Source of the DNA: JBMDXB01 sp048594975
Lineage (GTDB): Bacteria > Acidobacteriota > Vicinamibacteria > Vicinamibacterales > 2-12-FULL-66-21
Assembly (NCBI GenBank): GCA_048594975.1
Contig: JBMDXQ010000035.1
Coordinates: forward strand, 43,445-107,444
Length of the DNA stretch: 64,000 nt
Reading direction: 5' to 3'
The position numbers and the translations under genes are program-made. The notes beneath the pieces were generated by a model that was given only the letters and a program-made list of their open reading frames with translations, was not told the origin of the DNA and made no database searches. This document shows, in pieces, positions 38,616 through 47,253 of the stretch; positions within the stretch are counted from its first letter, which is position 1, and every line of letters starts with the position of its first letter.

Positions 38616-39383
38616 ATGCGAGTACGGCCGAGGCCCACACCGGAACTGCGGCGCGCCGCACGGATCTTCACGAGCGGCGCCGGCATCGGGTTCGTCGCCG
38701 GCGCCTTCGTGGTGAGCGGGATCGTCTGGCAGTACGGGAACGTGATCGGCTCGCGCGCGGCGCGCCTCGATCACCCCGCGAACCCGCCGACGGCGATCGA
38801 GCGGTGGCACGACCGGAGCCAGGACTCGGACACGCCGATCCTCGAGCGGGCAGACGTGCCGGCCGCACCGCGTCCCACGGTGGATCGCGACATCGCCGGC
38901 ACGAGCGGCGGCGGGCCGGCGATCGCCCCGCCGCCGCACTCCCCCGCGGAGCTCGGGGACCGCGATCTCGAGATGCCCGTCGAGGGCGTCGGTCCGGATC
39001 AGCTCCGTCGGTCGTTCGACGAGATGCGCGGCGGCGCGCGGCGGCACGAGGCCATCGACATCCTCGCGCCGCGCAATACGCCCGTCAGAGCCGTAGAGGA
39101 CGGGACCATTGCGCGGCTATTCCAGAGCAAGCCGGGCGGCCTCACGATCTACCAGTTCGACCCGACGGAGCAGTACTGCTACTACTACGCCCACCTGGAG
39201 CGCTATGCCGACGGCCTGCGCGAGGGCGGGCGGGTCCACAAGGGCCAGGTGATCGGCTACGTCGGCACGTCGGGCAACGCGCCCAAGGACACCCCCCACC
39301 TGCACTTCGCGGTGTTCAGGCTCACCGCGGAGAAACGCTGGTGGGAAGGCACGCCGATCGATCCCTACGACGTCTTGCGGTAG
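38616..39383 (+). CDS. M23-family peptidoglycan endopeptidase
   Basis: 255 residues. An N-terminal membrane anchor lies at about 23-43 (FVAGAFVVSGIVWQYGNVIG). A Pro-rich linker leads to the LytM/M23 domain (about 120-250). The zinc ligands are visible: His and Asp in RRHEAIDILAP and the HxH in TPHLHFAVF. The stretch CYYYAHLERYADGLREGG and the glycine turn GYVGTSGNAPKD are typical. It should cut peptide cross-links in peptidoglycan from the periplasmic side of the inner membrane. It lies directly behind the L,D-transpeptidase gene, a sensible pairing of wall synthesis and cleavage. Confidence 0.9.
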   Translation: MRVRPRPTPELRRAARIFTSGAGIGFVAGAFVVSGIVWQYGNVIGSRAARLDHPANPPTAIERWHDRSQDSDTPILERADVPAAPRPTVDRDIAGTSGGGPAIAPPPHSPAELGDRDLEMPVEGVGPDQLRRSFDEMRGGARRHEAIDILAPRNTPVRAVEDGTIARLFQSKPGGLTIYQFDPTEQYCYYYAHLERYADGLREGGRVHKGQVIGYVGTSGNAPKDTPHLHFAVFRLTAEKRWWEGTPIDPYDVLR

Positions 39384-39401
39384 GGAACGAAAGCTCTCCT
39401 T

Positions 39402-41732
39402 TCATCGCTCCAGCGGAACGCTCACCTCCACCGTCGCCACCTTGGTGTTCCCGGCCGCGTCCCGAGCCTCCACGGCAATCGTGTAGATTCGCCCGGTGCC
39501 GGCACCGGACCGCTCCGCTCTCAGGTTGACGCTCAGCGGCCCCGTGATCTCCCAGTCGGGCGCGGTGTGCCCGTCGTCCTCGGGGGCGTCCACCGGCTCG
39601 TTGCTGGTGACGCTGACAATGCGGACGGTCGGCTGCGGGTCGAGGAGATCGACCGCGACCGCGTCCACCGTCACCGCCACCATGGCGTGGCTCGGCGGCC
39701 ACAATTCACTGCGGGATGGCGCCAGCCGCGCGAACGCCGGCGCGCCGGTGTCGCGGTGCACGATGTCCGGCGCGGGCGGATCGGCCATGCCCTCGCCGAG
39801 GAAGAAGCCGGGATGCGGCGGCTGGTTGTAGGCGACGTTCTGCCACGCAATCGCCGTCCGGTACTCAGGATCGTGCATCAGCGTGTAGATGCGGTTGGCT
39901 GCGGGAATCGTCGTGGTGTAGATGCGAAGCGAGCTGTTGTCGCTTCCCCGCCACACGACCTCCTCCCGCCAGTCGCCGAGCAGGTCGGCCGTGATCGCGG
40001 CGTTGGCCTTGCTGCCGTTGTTCGATGCCGCGCCGTCCGCGGTGAGCAGGCGCACCAGCGTCGCCGCATTCCAGTCCCACTTGCTGATCCAGTTGCTGTC
40101 CTCGATCTCGCGCAACAGGTCGGCATCCCACCACACGGCGTGGTTCACCGAAGTCGGCGAACTCGAGATCGACTGTCCGGCCACGTCGACCAGGCCGACC
40201 GACGACGCGCCCCAGAACTCGTAGCCGGGGTACCGCGGGTCGATGTCGGCGGCCATGCCGCGCCCGACGTCGACGCCGGGGAGCAAGCTGAAGATGACCT
40301 CGCCGGTACCGGCATCGTACAGAGCCATGCCCGGCGTGTTGAGCGCAACGGTGCGCCCTTCGCTCTCGTGCACGCCGAACACCTCGAAGCCGGGGCGCGA
40401 GGGAACGAGATCGCTCACGTGCATCGCGTCGCCGTGGCGCAGTCCCGTCGAGAACCGCCCGTTGCCGTCGTCGTCCACGACCATCGAGCCGTACACGATC
40501 TCCTGCCGGCCGTCGCCGTCGACGTCGGCAACCGCGAGATTGTGGTTGCCCTGCCCCGAGTACGGCGAGGCGTCGGCATAAGGAAAGGGTCCGAAGCTGA
40601 TTCCCGAGTCGAACACCCAGCGCGAGGTCAGCTGCCCGTCGCGCCAGTCCCAGGCGGCGAGCACGCTGCGGCCATAGTAGCCGCGGGCCATCACGAGGCT
40701 CGGGCGAGTGCCGTCCAGGTACGCGACCGCCGCGAGGAAGCGATCCGCGCGGTTCGCCACGCTGTCGTTGTTGCCGTTGCCGCCGACGCCTCCCCAGCCG
40801 CCCAGCGGATCGCGGCCGGGGATGTAGTCGGCGGTGGCGAGCGCGGCGCCAGTCAGGCCGTCGAAAATCGTGAAGTATTCTGGACCGGCGATGATCTTCC
40901 CGTAGCGACCATCATTCGTCGCCAGCACCAGCACGCCGTCGGTCGGGACGACGAGCGAGCGGTAGTCCTTCGCGGGATCGCCGATGACGTTGCCGAGGCC
41001 GTCGACCGTTCCGTCCGCGGTCTTGCAGGCGATCTCGGCCCTGCCGTCGCCGTCGAGGTCATAGACCATGAATTGCGTGTAGTGCGCGCCGGCGCGGATG
41101 TTCCTCCCGAGGTCGATGCGCCACAGCCGCGTGCCATCGAGCCTGTAGGCCTCGATCAGCTGGTTGGCCGAGAGCCCGGCGTTCGCGCTGTCGCGCGCGT
41201 TCGACGGGTCCCATTTGACGATGATCTCGTATTCACCGTCCCCGTCGAGATCGGCGACGCTCGCGTCATTGGGGCTGTAGGTGTAGGTCTGTGTCGGGTT
41301 GCCCTCGGGCACCTGCACCGAGCCGCCCGGCGGACGCTGGAGCGGGATCGTCAGATACTGCTGTATCGGTGCCAACGCCGGAAGGACGAACGGCGCGCTC
41401 CGGTCCAGCTCCGCCCCCTGGAGCACGGGCCGGACCGTGTAGGTGTTCGGCCGGGACAGGTCCGCGGTCGAATCGACGAAGTCGGTGGTAGCCGCGAGCG
41501 GCGACGGGTTCAGCTTCACCGGCGCCTCCTCGCCGGTCGTGCGATACAGGTTGAACGCGATGCCCGGCGGGTCGGTCCCAAGCAACCGCCACCCGATGTA
41601 CACGCCCGACTCGCTGCTCCGCACTGCAACGACGCCGCGGCCGAGGTTCTCGACGCGGTACTGTGCCTGCGCCGAACCGGCTGACAGCAGGCATGCGGCC
41701 ATCGCCGCATGCAGGATGGTTCGCTTCCTCAT
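39402..41732 (-). CDS. rhamnogalacturonan endolyase, polysaccharide lyase family 11
   Basis: 776 residues. A signal peptide (1-24) ends SAGSAQAQ. The catalytic part begins YRVENLGRGVVAVRSSESGV and is a beta-propeller with many calcium-type loops such as DLDGDGEYEIIVKWD and DVDGDGRQEIVYGS, as in Bacillus YesW/YesX. It cleaves the rhamnose-galacturonic acid backbone of pectin by beta-elimination, outside the cell. After about residue 670 comes an extra beta-sandwich domain with LWPPSHAMVAVTVDAVAVD and AVEARDAAGNTKVATVEVS, an attachment or spacer module common in acidobacterial secreted proteins. It stands alone; no pectin transporter is adjacent. Confidence 0.9.
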   Translation of the reverse strand: MRKRTILHAAMAACLLSAGSAQAQYRVENLGRGVVAVRSSESGVYIGWRLLGTDPPGIAFNLYRTTGEEAPVKLNPSPLAATTDFVDSTADLSRPNTYTVRPVLQGAELDRSAPFVLPALAPIQQYLTIPLQRPPGGSVQVPEGNPTQTYTYSPNDASVADLDGDGEYEIIVKWDPSNARDSANAGLSANQLIEAYRLDGTRLWRIDLGRNIRAGAHYTQFMVYDLDGDGRAEIACKTADGTVDGLGNVIGDPAKDYRSLVVPTDGVLVLATNDGRYGKIIAGPEYFTIFDGLTGAALATADYIPGRDPLGGWGGVGGNGNNDSVANRADRFLAAVAYLDGTRPSLVMARGYYGRSVLAAWDWRDGQLTSRWVFDSGISFGPFPYADASPYSGQGNHNLAVADVDGDGRQEIVYGSMVVDDDGNGRFSTGLRHGDAMHVSDLVPSRPGFEVFGVHESEGRTVALNTPGMALYDAGTGEVIFSLLPGVDVGRGMAADIDPRYPGYEFWGASSVGLVDVAGQSISSSPTSVNHAVWWDADLLREIEDSNWISKWDWNAATLVRLLTADGAASNNGSKANAAITADLLGDWREEVVWRGSDNSSLRIYTTTIPAANRIYTLMHDPEYRTAIAWQNVAYNQPPHPGFFLGEGMADPPAPDIVHRDTGAPAFARLAPSRSELWPPSHAMVAVTVDAVAVDLLDPQPTVRIVSVTSNEPVDAPEDDGHTAPDWEITGPLSVNLRAERSGAGTGRIYTIAVEARDAAGNTKVATVEVSVPLER

Positions 41733-41953
41733 GAGGTGACCTCCACTCCCCTGTTCGTCCGCGTCCGCTCGCTGGACGGCTGGACGTCCGCCGCCTGCGG
41801 CCCGCTAGGCTCCCCCTCGCGCCGCCGGCCGTCAAGGAAAAGAGCGACGACTCCCGCGTTTTGTGCAGCGAACCCCGCGGAGAGAGATGAAAGCAGCGGC
41901 GCGTCGGGTGGTCCACCGCAGGCTGACGCGGCTGTTTCGTGGATTGAAACCGA

Positions 41954-43948
41954 TCAGCGGCGCCAGCCGATCGACACCGCCATGCGGCCGTCGCGCAGGC
42001 CCCTCGCCAGGTCGAGCCCGACCACGCCGTAACCGGGAAGGACGAACCGCAGCCCGGCGCCGACGTCGGCGTGCGCGCGCGTGTCGCTGAATGACGCGCC
42101 GCGCGACGCCCGGGCGACATCGACGAACGCCGCCGGCCCGACCCGCACCAGCTCGTTCCCGGCGCTGAACCAGCGGCGCCACTCGACGCCGGCATGCACG
42201 AGACGGCGGCCGAATGCCGCGTGCTCGATCCGGCCGTCGTCCAGCACCGGGTGCGCTCTCAGGGGTGCTGCAGCGCGCGCGCCCGAGCCGGCGGCCGACC
42301 ACAACGCGAGAGGTGACTGGCTGCCGGCCGCGTCGAGGCCGGCGCGCGCCGTCCACACGTGACCCTCGTGGTCGCTCCGCGAGCGCCACTCCAACCGGGT
42401 GGTCGCGGCCCAGGTGCGCGCCAGAGCGGGCCACGCGGTTGCCCGCGCTGACAGAACCACCAGCTGGCCAACGTGCCGATCGACACCAGCACCAATCGAA
42501 GGGCTCGGCGCCCGGTCGTGCCACCGATCGGCGCCGAGGCTCACGTCCCACCGCGTGTCGGCGCCGAGCCAGTCGGCGAGCGCGATTGTCGCCCCGCGAC
42601 GGCGTTCCACGTCGCCGCTGCCGTAGGTCTCCCGTTCGTCGAACGTCACGATACGGATCACGCCGGGCGGGATCGGCACTGCCAGCCCCAGCGCCACGCG
42701 CGGCCGTTGTTCCCACCAGCGCCAGGAGAAGTTCCAGGTCTCAGCGGCGCCCGCGGGCGATGCGACCACAACGGCGGCTTCGCGGTCGGACAGGAGGTGC
42801 ACGCCTGCGGCTGCGAGCGAGGCTGGGGTCGTCGGTAGCATCGGCCGTTCGAACACTGCGACGTCCACCTCCGCCAGCCCCGGCCCGGCGGGCCGGTAGG
42901 CGATCCGTACGGCCTGTACCGACGGCAGCTCGCCAACGCGGCGCCGGGCACGTGCGAGCGCGCCGGACGTGAGAATGGATCGCGGCTCGATGGCGACGGC
43001 ACTCGCGATGGTCATGTATCGCGTGCGCTCGAGCCCCTTGACGTCGACCAGATCCACGACGGGCTCGCCGACATGGTTCCACGCGTCGAGCGCGGCGCCC
43101 TCGTCGCCCGTGAGATACGAAGCGGTCGCGAGGATGCGCCAGGCGTGATCGTCAGCCGGGTTCATGGCCGTCGCGCGCCGGGCCTCGACGGCCGCCTCGG
43201 GCCACTCGCGCCGCAGCGCGTGAAGGCCCGCCATCTCGCGCCGGGCCGTGGAATTGCCCGGGCAGGCCTCCGCGGCGAGCTGGAACAGCCGGCGCGCGCC
43301 ATCCGGGTCGCCATCGGTCCCCAGCCTGATGCCTTCCTGGATGATGTCGGAGCAGGGCGCCGGCGTTGGAGGAGGCTGCCTCCTTTGCAGCAAAGGATCC
43401 AGCCCCCTTTCGATGGGTTCGGCCCCGGGCAGCAGCAGAAGCGCCCAGGAACCCGCGGCGGTCCATGCGCGCGTGAACTCGGTAGCCGAGAGCACGCGGA
43501 ATGGCGCCCGCGCCGGATCGTGGAGCAAAACACGACCGCTCCACCAGGCGACCAGGACGACGTAATGATGGCGGCCAGGCCGATCCTCGATGAGGGCAAC
43601 GACCGGCCGCCCCTGCGCGAGGTGCGCCGCGACCGTGTCCGCCGTCCCCGAAAACGCGTGCGCGTCCCAGGCCTTCAGCCGGAGCGACTCGACGAGTGCG
43701 CTTGCGCGTATGCCGCCCGCCTCGCGGTCGACGAGTTCCGCGAACGACTCCGCGTAAACGCCGATGGCGCCCCAGTAGCGCATCACCATGGCCGCGGCTG
43801 CCCCGCCGCACAGTGCCTCGCTCTGCGCGATGTAGGGGACGTCGAGTACTTGCGGCGAGGACGGCGGCGGGGTCTGCGCCCGGGACGCGGCGGCCGCGGC
43901 GAAGATCGCAGCGGCGGCCGCCAGGCTGACGATGCGCGGGGTGCTCAA
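41954..43948 (-). CDS. C39-like peptidase/TPR protein fused to an outer membrane beta-barrel
   Basis: About 664 residues from TTG 43948, which overlaps the stop of the partner gene (TTGA). A signal peptide (1-25) is followed by a papain-like C39 domain: Cys47 in EALCGGAAAAMVMRYWG, His127/128 in RPGRHHYVVLVAWW and Asp144 in LLHDPARAPF. A TPR-like helical region (about 190-270) contains GDPDGARRLFQLAAEACPGN. A POTRA-like segment (about 295-360) is followed by a long alternating-strand region to the C-terminus, ending GLRDGRMAVSIGWRR, which looks like an Omp85-type beta-barrel. The first half matches the Pseudomonas PA2778 family; the barrel is the unusual part. Confidence 0.72.
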   Translation of the reverse strand: MSTPRIVSLAAAAAIFAAAAASRAQTPPPSSPQVLDVPYIAQSEALCGGAAAAMVMRYWGAIGVYAESFAELVDREAGGIRASALVESLRLKAWDAHAFSGTADTVAAHLAQGRPVVALIEDRPGRHHYVVLVAWWSGRVLLHDPARAPFRVLSATEFTRAWTAAGSWALLLLPGAEPIERGLDPLLQRRQPPPTPAPCSDIIQEGIRLGTDGDPDGARRLFQLAAEACPGNSTARREMAGLHALRREWPEAAVEARRATAMNPADDHAWRILATASYLTGDEGAALDAWNHVGEPVVDLVDVKGLERTRYMTIASAVAIEPRSILTSGALARARRRVGELPSVQAVRIAYRPAGPGLAEVDVAVFERPMLPTTPASLAAAGVHLLSDREAAVVVASPAGAAETWNFSWRWWEQRPRVALGLAVPIPPGVIRIVTFDERETYGSGDVERRRGATIALADWLGADTRWDVSLGADRWHDRAPSPSIGAGVDRHVGQLVVLSARATAWPALARTWAATTRLEWRSRSDHEGHVWTARAGLDAAGSQSPLALWSAAGSGARAAAPLRAHPVLDDGRIEHAAFGRRLVHAGVEWRRWFSAGNELVRVGPAAFVDVARASRGASFSDTRAHADVGAGLRFVLPGYGVVGLDLARGLRDGRMAVSIGWRR

Positions 43949-44334
43949 TCGGCGATCAGCACGATGAGGATGATGATGAGCAGCACGATGATGATCGTGG
44001 TCGTCGAGATCACGATCGTCGAGGCGCCGCCCGCGAGCTCGTTCTCCACCTGCCGCGCTTGTTTCGCCAGCTCCCGGAGATCGTCGCCGTCGAGCGTGGC
44101 GACGGCGGCTTCCGCCCTCGCGATCGACAGGCCGGCCTTCGCCGCCACCTCGCGGACCTCGGCGCGGCGGAGGAGCGAGGCGAGCGCGTCGCGGTCCGAC
44201 TGTTCCTGTTTGACGCGTTCCTGGACCGCCTGCTCCAATGCGGAGGTTCCGACGACCGACTGCTGCGCGCGGGCCGACGGCGCCACGAGCAGCACCGCGA
44301 GGCAGACCGCAATCGAACGGCGAACGAAATCCAT
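43945..44334 (-). CDS. PA2779-like small membrane protein
   Basis: 129 residues from ATG 44334, six bases after GGAGG; an in-frame ATG at 44340 is too close to that site. A signal peptide (1-22, ending SARAQ) is followed by a charged helical part with SDRDALASLLRRAEVREVAA, AATLDGDDLRELAKQ-type helices and a C-terminal membrane segment of about 20 residues (IIIVLLIIILIVLIAD). This matches the layout of the PA2779 family, which is encoded beside the C39/TPR family PA2778 in pseudomonads. Here too it directly precedes the C39-like gene and overlaps it. Its function is not known to me. Confidence 0.75.
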   Translation of the reverse strand: MDFVRRSIAVCLAVLLVAPSARAQQSVVGTSALEQAVQERVKQEQSDRDALASLLRRAEVREVAAKAGLSIARAEAAVATLDGDDLRELAKQARQVENELAGGASTIVISTTTIIIVLLIIILIVLIAD

Positions 44335-44703
44335 CTGCATCCTCCCTGAACACGGCGGAGATACACAACTCCGCAGTTCCGCGTCAAGCATCTTCCATGC
44401 CCCGGAATTGCCGAGGTTGGATCCCCGGGCACCGCCAGGCACGCGCGGCCACCACGCCGGCGGCACACCCTGCCGTCGCGTAAATCACATCGGTCGCCGG
44501 CGGGTTTCAAGGGTGCTGAATAGCGTGTGCCCTAGTCACCGAGACGGCAGACGCGGCGGCACCGGCAGACGCGAATCATGCCGCCGCCGACCACGGCTGC
44601 CGTGACGGGAACAGGAACCGCCGCGTTGACGACGAGATCCTTGGCGACGGTCGTTACCGGCCGGAGCCATTCCTTCGCGCCGGTCGATGACGCGGCATCG
44701 CGC
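44335..44703. other. 369-bp gap without a convincing gene
   Basis: This stretch separates two minus-strand genes. On the minus strand a frame with coding-like composition runs without stops out of the end of the SYLF gene to a TAG at 44532-44534 and would encode VAKDLVVNAAVPVPVTAAVV, but it has no acceptable start codon. The sequence near 44535-44585 has repeated GGCAGACGC words. No clear promoter for the PA2779-like gene was found. Confidence 0.4.
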
Positions 44704-45399
44704 TCAGCGCGACAGGTTCTTCGGCGACTGGGTGTTCAGTACGCCGAGCAGCTGCTGTCCTTCGGCGCTCGCCTTGACGGCGCTCCCGCGTATGATTTCC
44801 TTCGCGGTCAGGCGCTTGCCATACACGTTCTGATTGGCGTCGCCGTCGAACCGGACGGTCGAGCCCTCGAGCGAGACGCCGGCGAAGAGCCCCCGCGCCC
44901 GCGAGTACGTGAGGATCTCGGCGCGCATGACGATGTCGGTCGAGGCGCCGGCGGTCCGACCCTTCGGACCCGCCGCGGCCGACGCGTCGGCGCCGAGCTT
45001 GATTTTGCTGCCGAGCAGCGACTCCGCCCCGCGCTCGTTCATGACCACCAGCACGAAGTCGGTTTCTTGGCCGCCGAGCTGGAAACCGATGCTGGCGCCC
45101 TCCAGCGCGAACAGCGCCGGCGCGCTCCACGGCCCGTCGAACGCCTCGCCGGCGCGGCAGGTCATCACCCCGCGGCCGTAACTGCCACCAATCCCGATCG
45201 CCGCCTTCTTCACCGACGGGAACACCAGGACGCACTCCGCCTTGTCCAGGAGTTCCTTCGGAATCGACTCGGGCATGCCGAAGATCTCCTTGAGGACCAC
45301 GGCGGAATTGCGAAGCCGGTCCGCTTCGTCCTTCTGGGCGCCGAGCGGCCCCGCGACGACGGATACCGTCAGAACCATGACACAGAGGATGCGATACAC
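44704..45399 (-). CDS. SYLF-domain (Ysc84-like) secreted protein
   Basis: About 231 residues from GTG 45399, which has AAGGAG eight bases upstream. A signal peptide (1-20) ends AGPLGAQ. The SYLF domain follows: DRLRNSAVVLKEIFGMPE, AECVLVFPSVKKAAIGIGGS, then GVMTCRAGEAFDGPWSAPAL, GGQETDFVLVVMNERGAESL and GASTDIVMRAEILTYSRARG. The domain binds phosphoinositides in eukaryotes; bacterial members are exported and of unclear role, often stress-linked. Divergent from the GH10-like hydrolase gene across about 130 bases. Confidence 0.88.
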   Translation of the reverse strand: MYRILCVMVLTVSVVAGPLGAQKDEADRLRNSAVVLKEIFGMPESIPKELLDKAECVLVFPSVKKAAIGIGGSYGRGVMTCRAGEAFDGPWSAPALFALEGASIGFQLGGQETDFVLVVMNERGAESLLGSKIKLGADASAAAGPKGRTAGASTDIVMRAEILTYSRARGLFAGVSLEGSTVRFDGDANQNVYGKRLTAKEIIRGSAVKASAEGQQLLGVLNTQSPKNLSR

Positions 45400-45481
45400 G
45401 TTTCTCACTCCTTGCTGGCGTAGACCCGAAGCGGTCCGCCGCCGGATGTCCACGCGCGTCAGTAGGCAACAGTCGACGCTT

Positions 45482-45510
45482 TCGACAAGCATCACGCATA
45501 TGACGATAAT
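45482..45510 (+). promoter_or_regulatory. sigma-70-type promoter of the GH10-like gene
   Basis: TCGACA (45482-45487) and GATAAT (45505-45510) are 17 bases apart, each with one mismatch to consensus. The start site would be near 45517, 14 bases before ATG 45531. Confidence 0.5.
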
Positions 45511-45530
45511 CGGGTTCAGGTATTCCTGTC

Positions 45531-47132
45531 ATGCAGCCGCTCATCGTCCTCTTCATCGGCCTGGCGGCCGCCGTTCCTGCTCCGTCCGGTGCCCCTGAGA
45601 TCACTCCCGAGCTCCGGGCCCTCTGGGTCGACGCCTTTCACGACGGCATCCGCACGCCCCAGGAGGCGGACGGCCTGGTCGCCGCCGCGAAGGCGGCGAA
45701 CCTGAACACGCTATTCGTGCAGGTCCGGCGCCGCGGGGACGCGCTCTACACGAAGGGCGTCGAGCCGCCGCTCGACGATCCTGCCTACGATCCCGCCTTC
45801 GACGCGCTCGCCTACATCGTCGAGGCCGGCCACCGCGTCGGCCTCCAGGTGCATGCGTGGATCAACGCGATGCCGACGTGGCGCGACGAGGCGCCGCCGA
45901 CCGACGCCCGCCACGTGTTCAACCGGCACGGACCGACGGCGCCGGGCGACGACAACTGGTTCACCGCCTCGCCCGCCGGCGAGCACCGGTTCCCGGTCGG
46001 CTACTTCCTGGATCCCGGCCATCCCGCCGCTGCCGCGTACCTCGCCGAGATCTACCTGAACGTCGTGCGCAACTACGCCGTGGACGGAATCCACTTCGAC
46101 TACGTCCGCTATCCGGAGACCGAGGAGCGCGACGTGCGCGGCCCCGGCGGCGGCTACAACACCGTCAACCTGCGGCGCTTCCGCCGCGCTGCGCGACGCG
46201 CGCAGGGCGATGTTCCCGCAACCGGCGACGTGGAGTGGATGGCCTGGCGGCGCACCCAGGTCACACACCTGGTGCGCCGGATCTCGATTGAGGCGAAGGC
46301 GATCAACCCGAGAATCAAAATCAGCGCCGCGGTGATTCCGTGGGGCCGGCCGCCGACCGGCGAGAAGGACTTCGCGGACGTCGCGCCGATGCAGCGCATC
46401 TTCCAGGACTGGCACCGGTGGATGCACGACGGCCTCCTCGACCTGGCGGTGCCGATGAACTACGCGACGGAGACCGACGCGCGGGTGCGCGGCTGGTTCG
46501 ACGGGTGGATCCGGTGGGAGAAGCGCCACCGGCACGGCCGACAGCTCGCCGTCGGCCTGGGTGCGTACCGCAACACCCAGGCGGACACGCTCGCGCAGGT
46601 CGCCCGCGTGCGGAAGCCGGACGGCGGCCATCGCGTGGACGGCCTGTCGTTCTTCTCCTATGCCGCTCCGGTCCAGCGATCGAACGATCCCGAGAAGCCG
46701 GCGCCGCCGGCCGAGCCGGGAACCGACCGCCTCGCGTTCCTCGCCGCCGTTTTCCCGACGCCGGCCGCGGTTCCGACGATGCCGTGGATCGAGGCACCGT
46801 CGACCGGGTGGATCGCGGGCACCGTGCAGGGAGAATCGCCGGAAACCGCCGACGGCGTTACCGTCGAGGTGAAGCGCGCCGGCTTCGCGCTCTTCCGCCG
46901 CACGCGCAGGACCGAGACCGACGGCAACGGCTATTTCGGCTTCACGAACGTGAAGCCCGGGCGGTATCGCGTCTGGATTGACGGGGGCACGCGTGCCGAC
47001 GTGATGGTGCAGGCGGGCAGGGTCGCACGTGTTGAGCTGACACGACGATCGTTCCCACTCCCAACGAGCAACTGGCAAACGAGCGGAACTCCCAGCCGAC
47101 TGCGAACCGCCAACGGCACGCGGGTGCAGTGA
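45531..47132 (+). CDS. GH10-like (GHL10/YngK-type) glycoside hydrolase
   Basis: 533 residues. A short signal peptide (1-20) precedes ITPELRALWVDAFHDGIRTP, the characteristic first strand of this family, then LNTLFVQVRRRGDALYTKGV, HAWINAMPTWRDEA, the stretch YAVDGIHFDYVRYPE with its acidic residues, and LDLAVPMNYATETDARV. Members act on glycans outside the cytoplasm; relatives have been linked to peptidoglycan or surface polysaccharides. From about residue 430 a carboxypeptidase-regulatory-like beta domain follows (WIAGTVQGESPETADGVTVE). The last 25 residues (PLPTSNWQTSGTPSRLRTAN) are read from an intergenic-type repeat and are probably not an original part of the protein. Confidence 0.87.
   Translation: MQPLIVLFIGLAAAVPAPSGAPEITPELRALWVDAFHDGIRTPQEADGLVAAAKAANLNTLFVQVRRRGDALYTKGVEPPLDDPAYDPAFDALAYIVEAGHRVGLQVHAWINAMPTWRDEAPPTDARHVFNRHGPTAPGDDNWFTASPAGEHRFPVGYFLDPGHPAAAAYLAEIYLNVVRNYAVDGIHFDYVRYPETEERDVRGPGGGYNTVNLRRFRRAARRAQGDVPATGDVEWMAWRRTQVTHLVRRISIEAKAINPRIKISAAVIPWGRPPTGEKDFADVAPMQRIFQDWHRWMHDGLLDLAVPMNYATETDARVRGWFDGWIRWEKRHRHGRQLAVGLGAYRNTQADTLAQVARVRKPDGGHRVDGLSFFSYAAPVQRSNDPEKPAPPAEPGTDRLAFLAAVFPTPAAVPTMPWIEAPSTGWIAGTVQGESPETADGVTVEVKRAGFALFRRTRRTETDGNGYFGFTNVKPGRYRVWIDGGTRADVMVQAGRVARVELTRRSFPLPTSNWQTSGTPSRLRTANGTRVQ
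47051..47115. repeat. phrase-like repeat read into the end of the GH10-like gene
   Basis: GTTCCCACTCCCAACGAGC, AACTGGCAAACGAGCGGAAC and TCCCAGCCGACTGCGAACCG form a word-like repeat of the kind otherwise found between genes. It overlaps the last 20-25 codons of the hydrolase. Confidence 0.5.
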
Positions 47133-47156
47133 CCGACGCGCTGACGCGGGCACGAA

Positions 47157-47218
47157 GACCACGAAAGCGCGAGGCCACGAAGGAAGATCCCCTTCGTGTT
47201 CTTCGCGTCTTCGTGGTC
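47157..47218. repeat. CACGAAG inverted repeat between convergent genes
   Basis: GACCACGAA (47157-47165) pairs with TTCGTGGTC (47210-47218), and the arms stay similar for about 27 bases (GCGCGAGGCCACGAAGG against CCTTCGTGTTCTTCGCG) around a short loop. It lies between two convergent genes, where it could end transcription from both sides. This CACGAAG/CTTCGTG type of repeat is known to me from several unrelated environmental phyla. Confidence 0.6.
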
Positions 47219-47253
47219 AACCCGTACGCAGTCGTGAGGTGCCCTTCTCCACC

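Noticed and set aside
44532..44703. Minus-strand frame encoding VAKDLVVNAAVPVPVTAAVV up to a TAG
   Set aside because: It has coding-like composition but no usable start codon and begins inside the SYLF gene; kept only as a note on the gap.
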